NCBI GenBank assembly: GCA_030431635.1
Contig: JAUIIL010000002.1
Span: 372,001 to 436,000, forward strand
From: Bacteriovoracia bacterium
Lineage (GTDB): Bacteria; Bdellovibrionota; Bacteriovoracia; Bacteriovoracales; Bacteriovoracaceae
Direction: 5' to 3'
Length of the DNA stretch: 64,000 nucleotides
The translations under genes and the position numbers were made by a program. Position 1 is the first letter of the stretch. Every line of letters begins with the position of its first letter. Positions 1 through 8,973 of the stretch are shown piece after piece. Under the pieces are notes generated by a model that saw nothing but the letters and a program-made list of their open reading frames with translations, made no database searches and was not told the origin of the DNA.

Positions 1-366
1 GCACTGTCTGATAAAGCAGTTAGTTCTGAGCAAGTAAAGAACGAAATTATCCTTTTTAGAAAAGGACTTTCATACATGAATCAAAATAATCTTGATGGGG
101 CCATGAGAATTTTTCAAACGCTTGAAAATTCTTCTATCGCTCAAGTACGAGTACGGGCCAAGTACAAGATAGGAGAAATTCTTCAGCAGCAAAAAGAATA
201 TGACTTGGCATTACAGGTTTATGAAGAGTTGATTAATCATTATGCGTTTTCAGGAATGGTTATCCCGACACTCAAGAACTTAATTCTGTGTTCTGAAAAA
301 TTAAATTTGAAAGATAAGAAAGCAAAATATCAATCCATTTTAGTGGATATTTTTGAACAAGGTTAA
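1..366 (+). CDS. TPR-containing protein, C-terminal part (truncated by window edge)
   Basis: The frame is open from base 1 to the TAA at 364-366, so this is the 3' end of a longer gene. The visible 121 residues are helical with tetratricopeptide-like spacing; one repeat carries YKIGEILQQQKEYDLALQVY. TPR solenoids are protein-protein scaffolds. The end overlaps or abuts the downstream LysM gene, which implies co-transcription and possibly a shared envelope complex. An internal ATG at base 76 exists, but the preceding codons look like the same TPR helix pattern, so I treat it as internal. Specific function is unknown. Confidence 0.7.
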   Translation, partial: ALSDKAVSSEQVKNEIILFRKGLSYMNQNNLDGAMRIFQTLENSSIAQVRVRAKYKIGEILQQQKEYDLALQVYEELINHYAFSGMVIPTLKNLILCSEKLNLKDKKAKYQSILVDIFEQG

Positions 367-373
367 TGAGAAC

Positions 374-2626
374 TTGAAATTCATTATTTTTTTTACTATT
401 TACTCTTTCTTTTTGTATGCACAGACAGACAAAGAGAGTGCATTTCTAGAATCAAGCGAGATAGATGCTCTTTTAAATGAAGTTCCTTCAGAGAATGATC
501 TATCAAATTCTGAAGTGAAAGATTTAAATAGTCTGCAGGAAGATAAAAAACTACTCAACAAACTAGATTCGTTGGAGTCTGAAACTTCTATTATTCAAGA
601 AGAAGAAGTAGCTGATAAAGATGATCTTGATTTACTCAAAGAGGATTTAGGAGATCTTAGTTTTGAAGGACCTAAAGATGACGATTTATTAATTGAAGCC
701 TTTGAAGAACAAAAAGAAAATAAAGAGACGCCTGTTATTTTTTCTGAAGAGAAAAAAGAGAAGCAGGAAGAGAAAATTAAAATTGTTAATGAAGGAACAC
801 CTGAAACAAATACAGCTCTTATTTTTGATGTTGGCCAAGAAGAGAAAAAACTACTAGAAATGGCCAAGCTAATTTCAGGGAAAACTTCTGATAATGAGTG
901 GAATGAAATTGCAAGTGCTTCGAACACGTCAAGTTATACTGTCGTAGAAGGCGATTGGTTATGGAAGATTTCTGAAAGACTTTTTGGCTCTGGGTTTTAT
1001 TATTCAAAAATATGGTCACTCAACCCTTATATTACGAATCCCCATTTGATAGAACCAGGAATGACTCTTGTTTTTACGACAGGGAATTCAGAGAATATGC
1101 CAGATGTTCAATTGGGTTCTTTTAGTAACAGAGATAAAAATCAGTTTGATAATGGTCTTCTCTCTGGAGGCGGGGCACTTAACTACTCGGAGTGGGGTGA
1201 TGGGAAAGCTCCTGACTGGTTTAAACAAAAAAATGAACTTGTCGATCAAGGTGTTTATGTTCAGTATTCGACTTCTAATACAATTGATGATGTTGAAGAC
1301 ATTAGTAAAAAAAGTCTGAACCAAGAGTATCGAAAGTATTCACCACCAGATGAGAATATCGAAATTAAAATCCCAGAGGAAGAGTATGATTCTTCAGGTT
1401 TTGATAGAAACGCCAAGATAGATTTTCCTTTTAAAGAAGGTTTTTACCTTAATACCTTTGTCAGTTCTAATATCGTTCAAGATTTTGGTAAAATTGATTC
1501 ATCTCCTAAGGAAGGTGTCCTTTTAACAGCTGGTGATAGCATCTATTTAAAGTTTGATTCTTCAATTAATGTTCTTCCAGGAGACAAGTTCTCTATCTAT
1601 CATGCGGGAGGAAAAGTTTCTCATCGAAACTCTGAAAGAGTTGGTTATAAGTATACGATTGTTGCCAATGTCCAAATTGTTGCAGAGAAAGGAAGTAAGT
1701 GGTTAGCTGAAATCATTGAATCCACAGGAGTTGCCACTAGAGGAGATAGAGTTACGGTCTATACTCCAAAAATCGAGAGGATTTCAAAGACATTTAATGA
1801 CCAAATCATTGAAGGGGCCATCATCGGTGGATACTCTGATGTTCAAACAACATTCTCTTTTGGAGATGTCCTTTATTTAGATAGAGGGAGAGCTGATGGT
1901 GTTGAGATTGGAAATATTTTTGAAGTTTATGATTTTAAAGATCGACTCACTGATAAAAATATCACTGAAAACCCAACTTATAAAACAGGGGAAGTAACAG
2001 TTATCAATGTAACAGATAATTTTGCAACAGTTCTTGTGACTCAAAGTAAAATGGATTTTTATATGGGTGATATTGCGGTTACAAAAACAAAAGAAGCTGC
2101 TCTTAGAGCTGCGAAATTGAAAAGGATGTTAAAAGATAAGAAAGAAAATAAGATTGAAATGAGTGACTTAGAAGAACTTGATATTGAACTTAATGTTGAT
2201 GAGATGACAGATGAACTTCTCAAACAAGCTGACCAAATAAAGTTCACTCAAGATGAGCTTGCAGAACTAGAGAGACAAGAAAGAGAGAAATCTATTCTTA
2301 AAGAGAGTGAGAAAGATCTGAGGGATTTAGAGCGTCTAGAAAGCGAAATTGAAGAAGCAGAATCTCTTCTTAATGAAGCAAAAGCAGATGAAGACAAGAA
2401 ACTAGAAAACCTCAACCTTGAGGGAGTAGAGCAAGAAACGAAGGCCAAAAGCGAAGAATCTCTTGAAGATATTGAAGAGAATATGGGAAGAAAATATATG
2501 GATGATAACTTAATTGAAAAAGAAAATCCTTACGGTTTAACAGAGTTTGATATCGAAGAAATTGATGAACTGATGAACGCGGAGAAGAAATATTCTCCTC
2601 AACAGGCCAATCCACAGAAACAATAA
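374..2626 (+). CDS. Secreted LysM-domain envelope protein with acidic coiled-coil tails
   Basis: A 750-residue protein if started at TTG 374, which gives a clean signal peptide (KFIIFFTIYSFFLYAQ) with AAGG about 11 nt upstream. An upstream in-frame TTG at 353 is the alternative and overlaps the previous gene. A LysM domain lies near residues 186-232 (YTVVEGDWLWKISERLFG, then NPHLIEPGMTLVF) and should bind peptidoglycan. The region before it is very acidic. After it come two beta-rich segments around residues 350-540, one with a GVEIGNIFEVYDF motif, then a long Glu/Lys-rich coiled coil to the end. It probably acts at the cell wall in the periplasm, but no enzymatic motif is visible. The DUF368 gene starts on the next base, suggesting one operon. 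Confidence 0.75.
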   Translation: MKFIIFFTIYSFFLYAQTDKESAFLESSEIDALLNEVPSENDLSNSEVKDLNSLQEDKKLLNKLDSLESETSIIQEEEVADKDDLDLLKEDLGDLSFEGPKDDDLLIEAFEEQKENKETPVIFSEEKKEKQEEKIKIVNEGTPETNTALIFDVGQEEKKLLEMAKLISGKTSDNEWNEIASASNTSSYTVVEGDWLWKISERLFGSGFYYSKIWSLNPYITNPHLIEPGMTLVFTTGNSENMPDVQLGSFSNRDKNQFDNGLLSGGGALNYSEWGDGKAPDWFKQKNELVDQGVYVQYSTSNTIDDVEDISKKSLNQEYRKYSPPDENIEIKIPEEEYDSSGFDRNAKIDFPFKEGFYLNTFVSSNIVQDFGKIDSSPKEGVLLTAGDSIYLKFDSSINVLPGDKFSIYHAGGKVSHRNSERVGYKYTIVANVQIVAEKGSKWLAEIIESTGVATRGDRVTVYTPKIERISKTFNDQIIEGAIIGGYSDVQTTFSFGDVLYLDRGRADGVEIGNIFEVYDFKDRLTDKNITENPTYKTGEVTVINVTDNFATVLVTQSKMDFYMGDIAVTKTKEAALRAAKLKRMLKDKKENKIEMSDLEELDIELNVDEMTDELLKQADQIKFTQDELAELERQEREKSILKESEKDLRDLERLESEIEEAESLLNEAKADEDKKLENLNLEGVEQETKAKSEESLEDIEENMGRKYMDDNLIEKENPYGLTEFDIEEIDELMNAEKKYSPQQANPQKQ

Positions 2627-3547
2627 GTGAGAAATTCAAAAGCCATTCTTTTTTTTAAAGGTTTCCTCATGGGAGTTTGTGACATTATCCCAGGTGTCTC
2701 AGGAGGAACCATTGCTTTTATTACAGGAATTTATTTTGATCTAATTGAAAATTTAAATCAGTTTGATAAGAATTTTTTTAAGAAGTTATTTAAACTCCGT
2801 TTTCGTGAGGCTTTTGCCCCCCTCTCTTTTTCTTTTCTTCTCTTTCTTGGCCTTGGAATAGCAACCGCTATTGTTTCGACATCACATTTTGTTCACTACT
2901 TACTTGAAAATTACTCTCTCTATACTTGGTCTCTTTTTTTCGGACTTATTCTGGCTTCTTTTTTTGAGCTGATGAAGGAAGTTGAACTAAAACAAAATAA
3001 AAATCTCTTCTTTCTTGTTGTAGGTATTTTTTTAGGCTATCTCATTGTAGGACTTGTCCCTATTAAAACTCCGGATAACTTCGTTTTTATTTTCTTTAGT
3101 GGAGCTGTGGCCATCTCTGCCATGATTTTACCCGGAATAAGCGGGAGCTTTCTTTTGCTTATTTTAGGCAAGTACAAGTTCATTATAACGGCCATTAAAA
3201 ATCCCTTTGTCATTGAACATATTTTGGTTTTGCTAAGCTTTGGCCTTGGTTGCACGCTAGGATTGCTTAGTTTTGTTAAACTTTTAAAACTTCTGATTGA
3301 TAAATACGAAAAAAGAATGTTCTGTATCTTATCTGGTTTTATATTGGGTGCGCAAAGAAAAATATGGCCATGGAAGAGAACTCTTGAGACTCAAATAATA
3401 AAAGGAAAAAGCTATATTCTTTCTCAAGAAAATATTCTTCCTTCTTTTACTGAAGAGACAGTCATTTGTCTGGGGATTATGCTCTTTTCATTTCTAGGAA
3501 TTCTTCTTCTTTTAGGCCAAAGAAGAAGAAAAGCAGATGCCATTTGA
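2627..3547 (+). CDS. DUF368 membrane protein, probable undecaprenyl-phosphate translocase
   Basis: A 306-residue polytopic protein with about eight membrane segments. It shows the family signature twice: DIIPGVSGGTIAFITGIYF near residue 19 and ILPGISGSFLLLILGKYKF near residue 168. DUF368 (PopT-type) proteins recycle the lipid carrier undecaprenyl phosphate across the inner membrane for cell-wall and surface-polymer synthesis; that is family knowledge. The GTG start directly follows the stop of the LysM gene, so translation is probably coupled. The C-terminus ends just before tRNA-Arg. Length is normal for the family. Confidence 0.85.
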   Translation: MRNSKAILFFKGFLMGVCDIIPGVSGGTIAFITGIYFDLIENLNQFDKNFFKKLFKLRFREAFAPLSFSFLLFLGLGIATAIVSTSHFVHYLLENYSLYTWSLFFGLILASFFELMKEVELKQNKNLFFLVVGIFLGYLIVGLVPIKTPDNFVFIFFSGAVAISAMILPGISGSFLLLILGKYKFIITAIKNPFVIEHILVLLSFGLGCTLGLLSFVKLLKLLIDKYEKRMFCILSGFILGAQRKIWPWKRTLETQIIKGKSYILSQENILPSFTEETVICLGIMLFSFLGILLLLGQRRRKADAI

Positions 3548-3573
3548 TAAGAAAATTGTTATATTATTTGCAC

Positions 3574-3650
3574 GCGGCGTTAGCTCAGCTGGATAGAGTA
3601 GTTGGCTTCGAACCAATTGGTCGGGAGTTCGAATCTCTCACGCCGCGCCA
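3574..3650 (+). tRNA. tRNA-Arg (anticodon TCG)
   Basis: A 77-nt cloverleaf. The acceptor stem GCGGCGT pairs with ACGCCGC and is followed by the discriminator G and an encoded CCA. The D arm is GCTC/GAGT. The anticodon stem GTTGG/CCAAT holds the loop CTTCGAA, giving anticodon TCG (reads CGA, Arg). The T arm is GGGAG-TTCGAAT-CTCTC. Its 3' end (3632-3656) is repeated imperfectly at 15362-15385, as expected for an integration target site. Confidence 0.95.
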
Positions 3651-3656
3651 CTTATT
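3632..3656 (+). repeat. Left copy of direct repeat: tRNA-Arg 3' end (putative attL core)
   Basis: Bases 3632-3647 (AATCTCTCACGCCGCG) recur exactly at 15362-15377. After a short mismatch (CC here, T there) ACTTATT also matches. Duplicated tRNA 3' ends are the usual footprint of tyrosine-recombinase islands. No integrase was found between the copies. Confidence 0.7.
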
Positions 3657-3727
3657 AATATTAATGAGGACAATTTATAGACAAGTTTAGATTTTTTTTA
3701 ATGTAGTAAACATTCTTCAATTAGTGG

Positions 3728-4180
3728 CTACTTTTTGTTCTCCATTTGTTCTAAAAGCTTTTGGTAATCACTTACGTAGGCATCACTAGGAACCTCAATA
3801 CCTGATTCCCTGTTAAATCCCTCTTTAAGTCCTCTTGATACAACATCTTCAAGTCCATCTAAGTTTGGCTTATTAAGAAAATCAAAGGCACCATATTTAA
3901 CTACTTCCATCATTAAGTCTTGGTTCCCGTGAGCTGTATAAAATATAAAAGGGACTTCATTACCTCCTGCTCTAATGTTTTTGATAACTTCGACACCATT
4001 CATTTTAGGCATATTAATATCACAAATTACACAATGGATTTGATGCTCACTAATCTTTTTGAGAGCTTCAATTCCATTGGAAGCAGTGATAACTTCATCT
4101 GCGTACTCTTCAAGGTTAAATTTAAGTCTTTTAAGGATGAGAGGTTCATCATCAACAATTAATAAATTTCCTTTTTTCAT
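3728..4180 (-). CDS. Single-domain response regulator (CheY-like)
   Basis: A 150-residue protein with one REC domain and a short unmatched tail. The acid pocket is D10-D11-E12, the phospho-acceptor is D54 (CDINMP), and the switch residues T82 and K104 are present, so it should be phosphorylatable. No output domain is seen; residues 120-150 are helical. It is the last gene of a leftward three-gene operon with a PilZ-like protein and an HD-GYP protein, about 10 nt after the previous stop. It is probably the receiver of one of the nearby kinases, but its partner is not determinable from sequence alone. Confidence 0.9.
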   Translation of the reverse strand: MKKGNLLIVDDEPLILKRLKFNLEEYADEVITASNGIEALKKISEHQIHCVICDINMPKMNGVEVIKNIRAGGNEVPFIFYTAHGNQDLMMEVVKYGAFDFLNKPNLDGLEDVVSRGLKEGFNRESGIEVPSDAYVSDYQKLLEQMENKK

Positions 4181-4189
4181 AGTAGTTCC

Positions 4190-5788
4190 TTATAGTTTTG
4201 ATTTACCTTTTATTGCAGTTCTTTTAAAAGTATCAGTTTTCACTTCTGTTTCATGGACATTATCTTTATCTTCTTCATTAAGCATACTTTCTTTCTTTAT
4301 AATTTTTTGTGCCAATATGTTCTCCACTTCTTCTTTTGAAAACTCATTTATTGGTTTATAAATAACTTGGTTGACGAACTTTCTTAGTCTCTGTTTTTCA
4401 TCTTCAGAGAGCCCATGTATAAGGCCCATATAGTGGCTACCGATAATACTGTTTTCTAGTTCATGGTATGGTGGAACTAGCGTCACAAAGCATTCAACAG
4501 GCAGAGTTAAATGCAAAACGGAAAATATAGGAAGATCAGTTTTGCTAATAAAGGTGATTTCATGTTCACTTAAGCTTGTCACAATAATGTCATGTGATAC
4601 ATCTATCGCTCTGATAGGGTTAGAAAATTTAAAAAAAAGAGTATCTAGCTTATCTGAAGATTTTCCTTTCTCTAAAAAACTTTGGGTCAGTAGCCTGAAT
4701 ATGTCAATTGTAAGTGGAGTCGGAACACATACAATATTCTCATAGCCATATACTTTTTTTAGTGCATCAGCTTTAGATGGACAGTTTAAAAGTACTAGGA
4801 TGGGTTTATATTGTTCTATTTGCTTCAATTCGTTTATTAATTCAGCAACAGAATCCATACCATTGGCTCCTTCTTCTTCTAAGTCTAAAAAGATGATTGG
4901 AGGTTTTTTTAAGGTTAGATCATGTTTCAAACTTCCAAATTGAATTTTGTCTGTTACTTCTACAAAGAGAGGCATGCTTGAAGTAGAATCGTATAAAGAT
5001 TTATAGATAGCGGAGTTATTGCTTATAATTTTTAAGAAATTATCTTTCCTAAGCAAAGCTTCATCATTCAAGTCGATCCAAGTTTCAACAGTTTCTTTTT
5101 GAATGGTTTCATCTGTAATATCATCCCAAGGGCCGACAAATGGATACTCTAAAGTATATGTATCAGTCATAGGGTATACATAAGGAGCAATTTTATGAGT
5201 TTTTACTTTAAATGAACTAGCCTGAAGTTCTTTGAAAAGATGAAGCTCAAGGTTTATCCTTTCTGTTTTAGTTTCGAGATCTGTTTCTACAACGAAGTTT
5301 TCTAAAGAAATGCTTGAAAGAGTTGAGCAGACTCCTACTTCTAGGTTTATATCCATCTTTCTTGCTTTTGCATAAGTTGGCATAGGTACTTTTTCTTCAA
5401 GACCAATGTAAAAGCTATCGGCTAAAAAACTTTCTACTTCAGTTCCCTTTACATATCCAAGTTGAAAGCCAGAAGAAAATAAGAGTTGTTGTTCTCTTTT
5501 ATTTGAAGCATCGCTAATTAGAGCTACAAATAATATCGATTTTAACTTATCAATTTTTTTTATATAAAGAACTTCATCAATTATATTATGCTTAGATTCA
5601 ATTGATGTGAAATCAAAATAAACAATGTTTGCTCTGGAGGTAATAATTGAGTCTATCAAAGAGCCGGGAGTATATTTCTTAGAGGAAATTTCATATTGAG
5701 TTCTAATATTTATGGATGCGAATAAACGAAGTTTTTCAAAAAAATCTTTATCATTTCCTAAGTAGAGCAGTTGTTTTATAGAACTCAC
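4190..5788 (-). CDS. Multidomain protein with REC-like folds and degenerate C-terminal PilZ-like domain
   Basis: A 532-residue cytoplasmic protein. Residues 1-120 and about 265-375 look like receiver-type alpha/beta folds (for example PPIIFLDLEEEGANGMDSV) but lack the full acid pocket. The segment from about residue 390 to 490 has the strand pattern of a PilZ domain (IVTSLSEHEITFISKTDLP, then LHLTLP). It lacks a clear RxxxR and has no intact D/NxSxxG, so direct c-di-GMP binding is doubtful. Its start overlaps the stop of the upstream HD-GYP gene by four bases (ATGA), indicating coupled translation. Likely an adaptor or effector in a c-di-GMP-linked pathway; this is inferred from fold resemblance and context. 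Confidence 0.6.
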   Translation of the reverse strand: MSSIKQLLYLGNDKDFFEKLRLFASINIRTQYEISSKKYTPGSLIDSIITSRANIVYFDFTSIESKHNIIDEVLYIKKIDKLKSILFVALISDASNKREQQLLFSSGFQLGYVKGTEVESFLADSFYIGLEEKVPMPTYAKARKMDINLEVGVCSTLSSISLENFVVETDLETKTERINLELHLFKELQASSFKVKTHKIAPYVYPMTDTYTLEYPFVGPWDDITDETIQKETVETWIDLNDEALLRKDNFLKIISNNSAIYKSLYDSTSSMPLFVEVTDKIQFGSLKHDLTLKKPPIIFLDLEEEGANGMDSVAELINELKQIEQYKPILVLLNCPSKADALKKVYGYENIVCVPTPLTIDIFRLLTQSFLEKGKSSDKLDTLFFKFSNPIRAIDVSHDIIVTSLSEHEITFISKTDLPIFSVLHLTLPVECFVTLVPPYHELENSIIGSHYMGLIHGLSEDEKQRLRKFVNQVIYKPINEFSKEEVENILAQKIIKKESMLNEEDKDNVHETEVKTDTFKRTAIKGKSKL

Positions 5789-7173
5789 CTTTTATCCTTA
5801 ATAAAACCTTTAACCAAGGCTTTTACAACTAATGGATCAAATTTTGCTATTCTATTTTTATCAGGTATTAGCTCTCTAAGACCGTCTAGCGGATTAATTT
5901 TTTTCTTACTTATTAAACTCGCAAACTCATCACAAAGAGCAACAACTTTGGCCAGAGGATAAATTTTAATCCCTGTTAATCCATTAGGAAACCCTTCACC
6001 ATTAACATATTCATGATGCTGGTAAACGATTTGTCTTATTGGTTCTGTAATTATCGGATATTTTTGGAGCATTTCAGCACCAATCGCAGGATGCTCTTTA
6101 AACTTTTCAAATTGAGAAGTATTTAACTCATCAACATCCATTTCTCTAATCTCTTGTGGAAGTTTTAGCATTCCAATGTCATGAAGAAGGGCTCCGAAAC
6201 TAATTATTTCAACTGTTCTTTGTGTTGCCCATTCTAGGTTTTGGCAAGTAATTGCAGATAAAAAAGAGACAAGAAAGAGATGAGCATAGGCCGGAGGATC
6301 ATAGTCTTCATACATGGCCATTAGACTAGCAAGTTCGGGATCTTTTTGAACTAAATTGTATATGTTCTGACATATCTTTTTACCTTCTTCGATAAGTTGA
6401 GGTTTAAGGCCAACCATATAAATTTCTTCAATATATTTTTCAGTTAGGTTTTTTGTGGTTCTAACCTTCTTCCCAGTTTCTTCAGTTGGAGTCGAAATCA
6501 TTTTCTCTAGCATTTCGTTAATGAAGTTAATATAAGTTGATCTCTCTTTGGTTTTAAAGTAGAGATGTGTTACTTCTTTCTCTGTAGCGTATTTTTTTAT
6601 TCTAGACTCTTCGAAGAAATCTCCCTTATGAAGAATTTTTATATATCTATTTTGGGAGAGTCTAATATAACAGTCAAAGATTGTCGTATTGCCGCTATAA
6701 AAATCTTGGATCTTAATTCTTGTGAAATCAGCATCATCGGCTTCTACAGTTTCTTCATCCCTTTGAACTCCTGAACTTTTGATTTCTTTCCAAGCTTCAA
6801 ATTGATTTGCACCTTCGATACTTTCAAGAAGCATTTCTAAAGAATACGGTTTTATCAAGATATCACTGGCCCCTAGTTTTCTTAAGTCCTCCTTACTTAG
6901 TTCGAGACCTTCAAGTCTTTTTTTATCATGAATAGTTAAAATAACTTTAACTGATGGGGCATTGAGACGGAGGTATTTGAGAACTTCAAAGCCTGAGTGA
7001 TTTTTAGTATCGATATCTAAAACAATTGCTAAGTATTTTTTTTTGTAAATTTTAAGCTGACAGTCTTTCCCATTCATTGACTTATCGGCTTCATAAGATT
7101 TCTCTTCTAGGAAACTCTTAATTTCATTAGCCCAGCGCTCTTCAGGCTCAGATATAAGTACTGATAATGCCAT
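5785..7173 (-). CDS. Response regulator with HD-GYP output domain (probable c-di-GMP phosphodiesterase)
   Basis: A 462-residue protein. The N-terminal REC domain has phospho-acceptor D53 (VLDIDT). A middle module of about 60 residues (IRLSQNRYIKILHKGDFF) is shared with the HD-GYP protein at 13570. The C-terminal HD-GYP domain carries H331-D332 (LLHDIGMLKLP), EHPAIGAEML, HHEYVNGEGFPNGL and the later Asp in VALCDEFASL. GYP is GFP here, but the metal-binding His/Asp set looks complete. The family hydrolyses cyclic di-GMP. It is first in a leftward operon, with about 160 bp separating it from the divergent rhodanese gene. Confidence 0.85.
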   Translation of the reverse strand: MALSVLISEPEERWANEIKSFLEEKSYEADKSMNGKDCQLKIYKKKYLAIVLDIDTKNHSGFEVLKYLRLNAPSVKVILTIHDKKRLEGLELSKEDLRKLGASDILIKPYSLEMLLESIEGANQFEAWKEIKSSGVQRDEETVEADDADFTRIKIQDFYSGNTTIFDCYIRLSQNRYIKILHKGDFFEESRIKKYATEKEVTHLYFKTKERSTYINFINEMLEKMISTPTEETGKKVRTTKNLTEKYIEEIYMVGLKPQLIEEGKKICQNIYNLVQKDPELASLMAMYEDYDPPAYAHLFLVSFLSAITCQNLEWATQRTVEIISFGALLHDIGMLKLPQEIREMDVDELNTSQFEKFKEHPAIGAEMLQKYPIITEPIRQIVYQHHEYVNGEGFPNGLTGIKIYPLAKVVALCDEFASLISKKKINPLDGLRELIPDKNRIAKFDPLVVKALVKGFIKDKR

Positions 7174-7335
7174 CTAAAATCCTGAATAAAGTTTATTCTC
7201 AGTGAGGTTATCGGTGATCTAAGATGAAAATCTAAAGTTAAAAAAATTTATATCTCTTTGTTTGAATATTTTTCTCCTTCTATCGAGCTAGCGATAATTT
7301 CGATATAATAAATAGATGTTTTAAGGAAAGAATTT
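7174..7335 (+). promoter_or_regulatory. Divergent intergenic region with a -10-like TATAAT at 7304-7309
   Basis: This space separates the leftward HD-GYP operon from the rightward rhodanese/cytochrome/SCO series, so promoters for both should lie here. TATAAT at 7304-7309 is well placed for the rightward gene. No convincing -35 hexamer is seen 17 nt upstream, so the promoter call is tentative. An AAGGA ribosome site precedes the ATG at 7336. Confidence 0.35.
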
Positions 7336-7749
7336 ATGCTTATTAAACATATATTATTAGCAGGGATGGTTTCTTTGATAATTTCTTGTAATAAAGATGG
7401 TCCAAAAAGAATATCTCCCATGGCTGTAGATAGTCTGGTTAACCACAACTATGTTTACTTTCTTGATTTGAAAACAAGAAGAGATCTGGATACAAAGTCT
7501 CCTTTAAAAGCAACCACCATTTTAATTGAAAATGAGAATGATTTTTTAAATAATAGTGAAATTAAAGATTTTATACAGCTTGCTTTAGCCAACAAGAAAA
7601 AGATAATTATCTGTTGTTCAGGGAAAAAAACTCTTAGTTTTTCAAAAGCTATTTCAAACAAAGGTATTAAGACTATGTATTTTGAAACAGCAGGAGAATG
7701 GGAAAAAGCAGGTCTCCCTTTAAAGGTAACAAGTGAGAGAGGAAAGTAG
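7336..7749 (+). CDS. Rhodanese-like domain lipoprotein
   Basis: A 137-residue protein with a lipoprotein signal (MVSLIISC, Cys at about residue 19) and then a small rhodanese-like fold. The active-site loop is likely CCSGKKTLSFSKA, with a Cys in the expected position; the end (YFETAGEWEKAGLP) matches the rhodanese C-terminal turn. Rhodaneses transfer sulfane sulfur or bind oxyanions. This copy would sit on a membrane facing the periplasm. An AAGGA site precedes ATG 7336. It heads a rightward series with a cytochrome b-like and a SCO-like protein, which suggests a periplasmic redox or sulfur role (inference). Confidence 0.75.
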   Translation: MLIKHILLAGMVSLIISCNKDGPKRISPMAVDSLVNHNYVYFLDLKTRRDLDTKSPLKATTILIENENDFLNNSEIKDFIQLALANKKKIIICCSGKKTLSFSKAISNKGIKTMYFETAGEWEKAGLPLKVTSERGK

Positions 7750-7756
7750 AAAAAAA

Positions 7757-8326
7757 ATGAGTATAACGAGTATAACGGGTGCTTTGTTAATACTCTTTTT
7801 AGTTCATCATGCATTGGGGGCAATGTTGATTTGGTTGGGTAAAAATACATTTAACGATTTTTCGATAGTATTATTAGGCCATCCAGCGATCTATGTAGCT
7901 AGAATTATTTTAACGGTCATTTTTATTGTTCATATTTATTTTTCTTTTACCGCTTCTAATAGAAAAAGTTTTTACTTTAAGGAGAAAGCTTACACTGGCT
8001 TGATTATTTTTTTCTTCGTTTTTTATCATGTTTTTTCAATAAACAATACTCAAGGGATGAGTTTAGATGTTAATGGAAATGCTATTAGAGATTTAGCTTC
8101 TGTTATGGAGCACCATTTTAGCAGTTTATTGACAGTATTTTTAACAGTGATTGGTACTTCAGCTTCAATTTATCATATTTCAGGGCAGATAAAACTGAAT
8201 AGAGTTTTTTTTCAAGACAAATCATCTGATAGATATATTGACAACTTGAGATATATTTCAGTTTGGGTAATAGCTTTCGGTTTAGGTCTTTCGCTTTATA
8301 AATTTTCGTTGGGAGGGCTAAGGTGA
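7757..8326 (+). CDS. Succinate dehydrogenase cytochrome b558-like membrane protein (orphan)
   Basis: A 189-residue protein with five predicted membrane helices. It resembles the cytochrome b558 subunit of succinate dehydrogenase/fumarate reductase: SITGALLILFLVHHALGAML, a second helix ending IVHIYFSF, and FYHVFS, which supply candidate haem-ligand histidines. No sdhA or sdhB gene is nearby, so it is an orphan. ATG 7757 is preferred over an in-frame GTG at 7733 because AGAGGAAAG lies just upstream of it. It overlaps the SCO gene at GTGA. The role may be electron transfer or haem-based sensing for the downstream kinase; that part is inference. Confidence 0.7.
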   Translation: MSITSITGALLILFLVHHALGAMLIWLGKNTFNDFSIVLLGHPAIYVARIILTVIFIVHIYFSFTASNRKSFYFKEKAYTGLIIFFFVFYHVFSINNTQGMSLDVNGNAIRDLASVMEHHFSSLLTVFLTVIGTSASIYHISGQIKLNRVFFQDKSSDRYIDNLRYISVWVIAFGLGLSLYKFSLGGLR

Positions 8327-8970
8327 ATTCTGCTAAGGATATTTTTAGACGTTTTTTCCCGTATTTGCTCATCTTCATGTTATGTATTTTTACCTATAAT
8401 TATTCAAAAATCTTTATTGATTTTGATTTGGATGGCTATTATGGGAAACGCATAGAGCAGAAGGCTTATGCTTTTAAATTAAAAGATGCCAATGGAAAAA
8501 GGGTTGAGTTAAGTGATTTTGAAGGAAGATTTGTTCTCTTGACGTTCGGATTTACAAAATGCAATGGAGTTTGTCCTTTAAATCTTCATCGTTTTAAAAA
8601 ATTGTCAAAGATACTTACTAAATCGCCTTCTATTGATTTGAGTTTTGTCTTTATAAGTTTTGATGAAATAAGAGATACGTCAGAGGAAATGCAGTTATTT
8701 CTTGAAAACTTCCAGCTTCCAAATGTATATGGGCTTCTCTCTGATAAGGAAGCAGGCCTTGATGTAGCAAGAGAATACAAAAATCACATTAATTTTGAAA
8801 AGGAAGAAATTAGAAAAGATCCTTCTTACCAAGTTAATCATAATGGATTCCTTTATTTGATAGACCCTTTTGGCAATTTGGCGCTTATTTATATGCAACA
8901 AGAAATAGATGAAAAATTAATAATTGATGATATTAAAAAGCTTAATAACAAGTTTCAAGGTAGAGTTTAA
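8323..8970 (+). CDS. SCO1/SenC/PrrC-family thioredoxin-fold protein
   Basis: A 215-residue protein with one N-terminal membrane anchor and a periplasmic thioredoxin fold. It has the copper/redox CxxxC motif (TKCNGVCPLN, about residues 85-93) and the downstream conserved His in VNHNGFLYLIDPFG. SCO proteins deliver copper to cytochrome oxidase or act as redox sensors, as PrrC does beside the PrrB/PrrA kinase pair. Its GTG start overlaps the stop of the cytochrome b-like gene (GTGA), with GGAGGG just upstream. The following gene is a sensor kinase, which favours a signalling role, though copper delivery remains possible. Confidence 0.88.
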   Translation: MNSAKDIFRRFFPYLLIFMLCIFTYNYSKIFIDFDLDGYYGKRIEQKAYAFKLKDANGKRVELSDFEGRFVLLTFGFTKCNGVCPLNLHRFKKLSKILTKSPSIDLSFVFISFDEIRDTSEEMQLFLENFQLPNVYGLLSDKEAGLDVAREYKNHINFEKEEIRKDPSYQVNHNGFLYLIDPFGNLALIYMQQEIDEKLIIDDIKKLNNKFQGRV

Positions 8971-8973
8971 TTT

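Noticed and set aside
2059-2639. Leftward Ser/Phe/Leu-rich frames antisense to the LysM gene
   Set aside because: They are complements of the Glu/Lys-rich coiled coil, with no ribosome sites or family features.
7248-7448. Leftward 66-codon frame across the rhodanese start
   Set aside because: Overlaps the well-supported rhodanese lipoprotein gene and the divergent intergenic region; no signal of a real protein.
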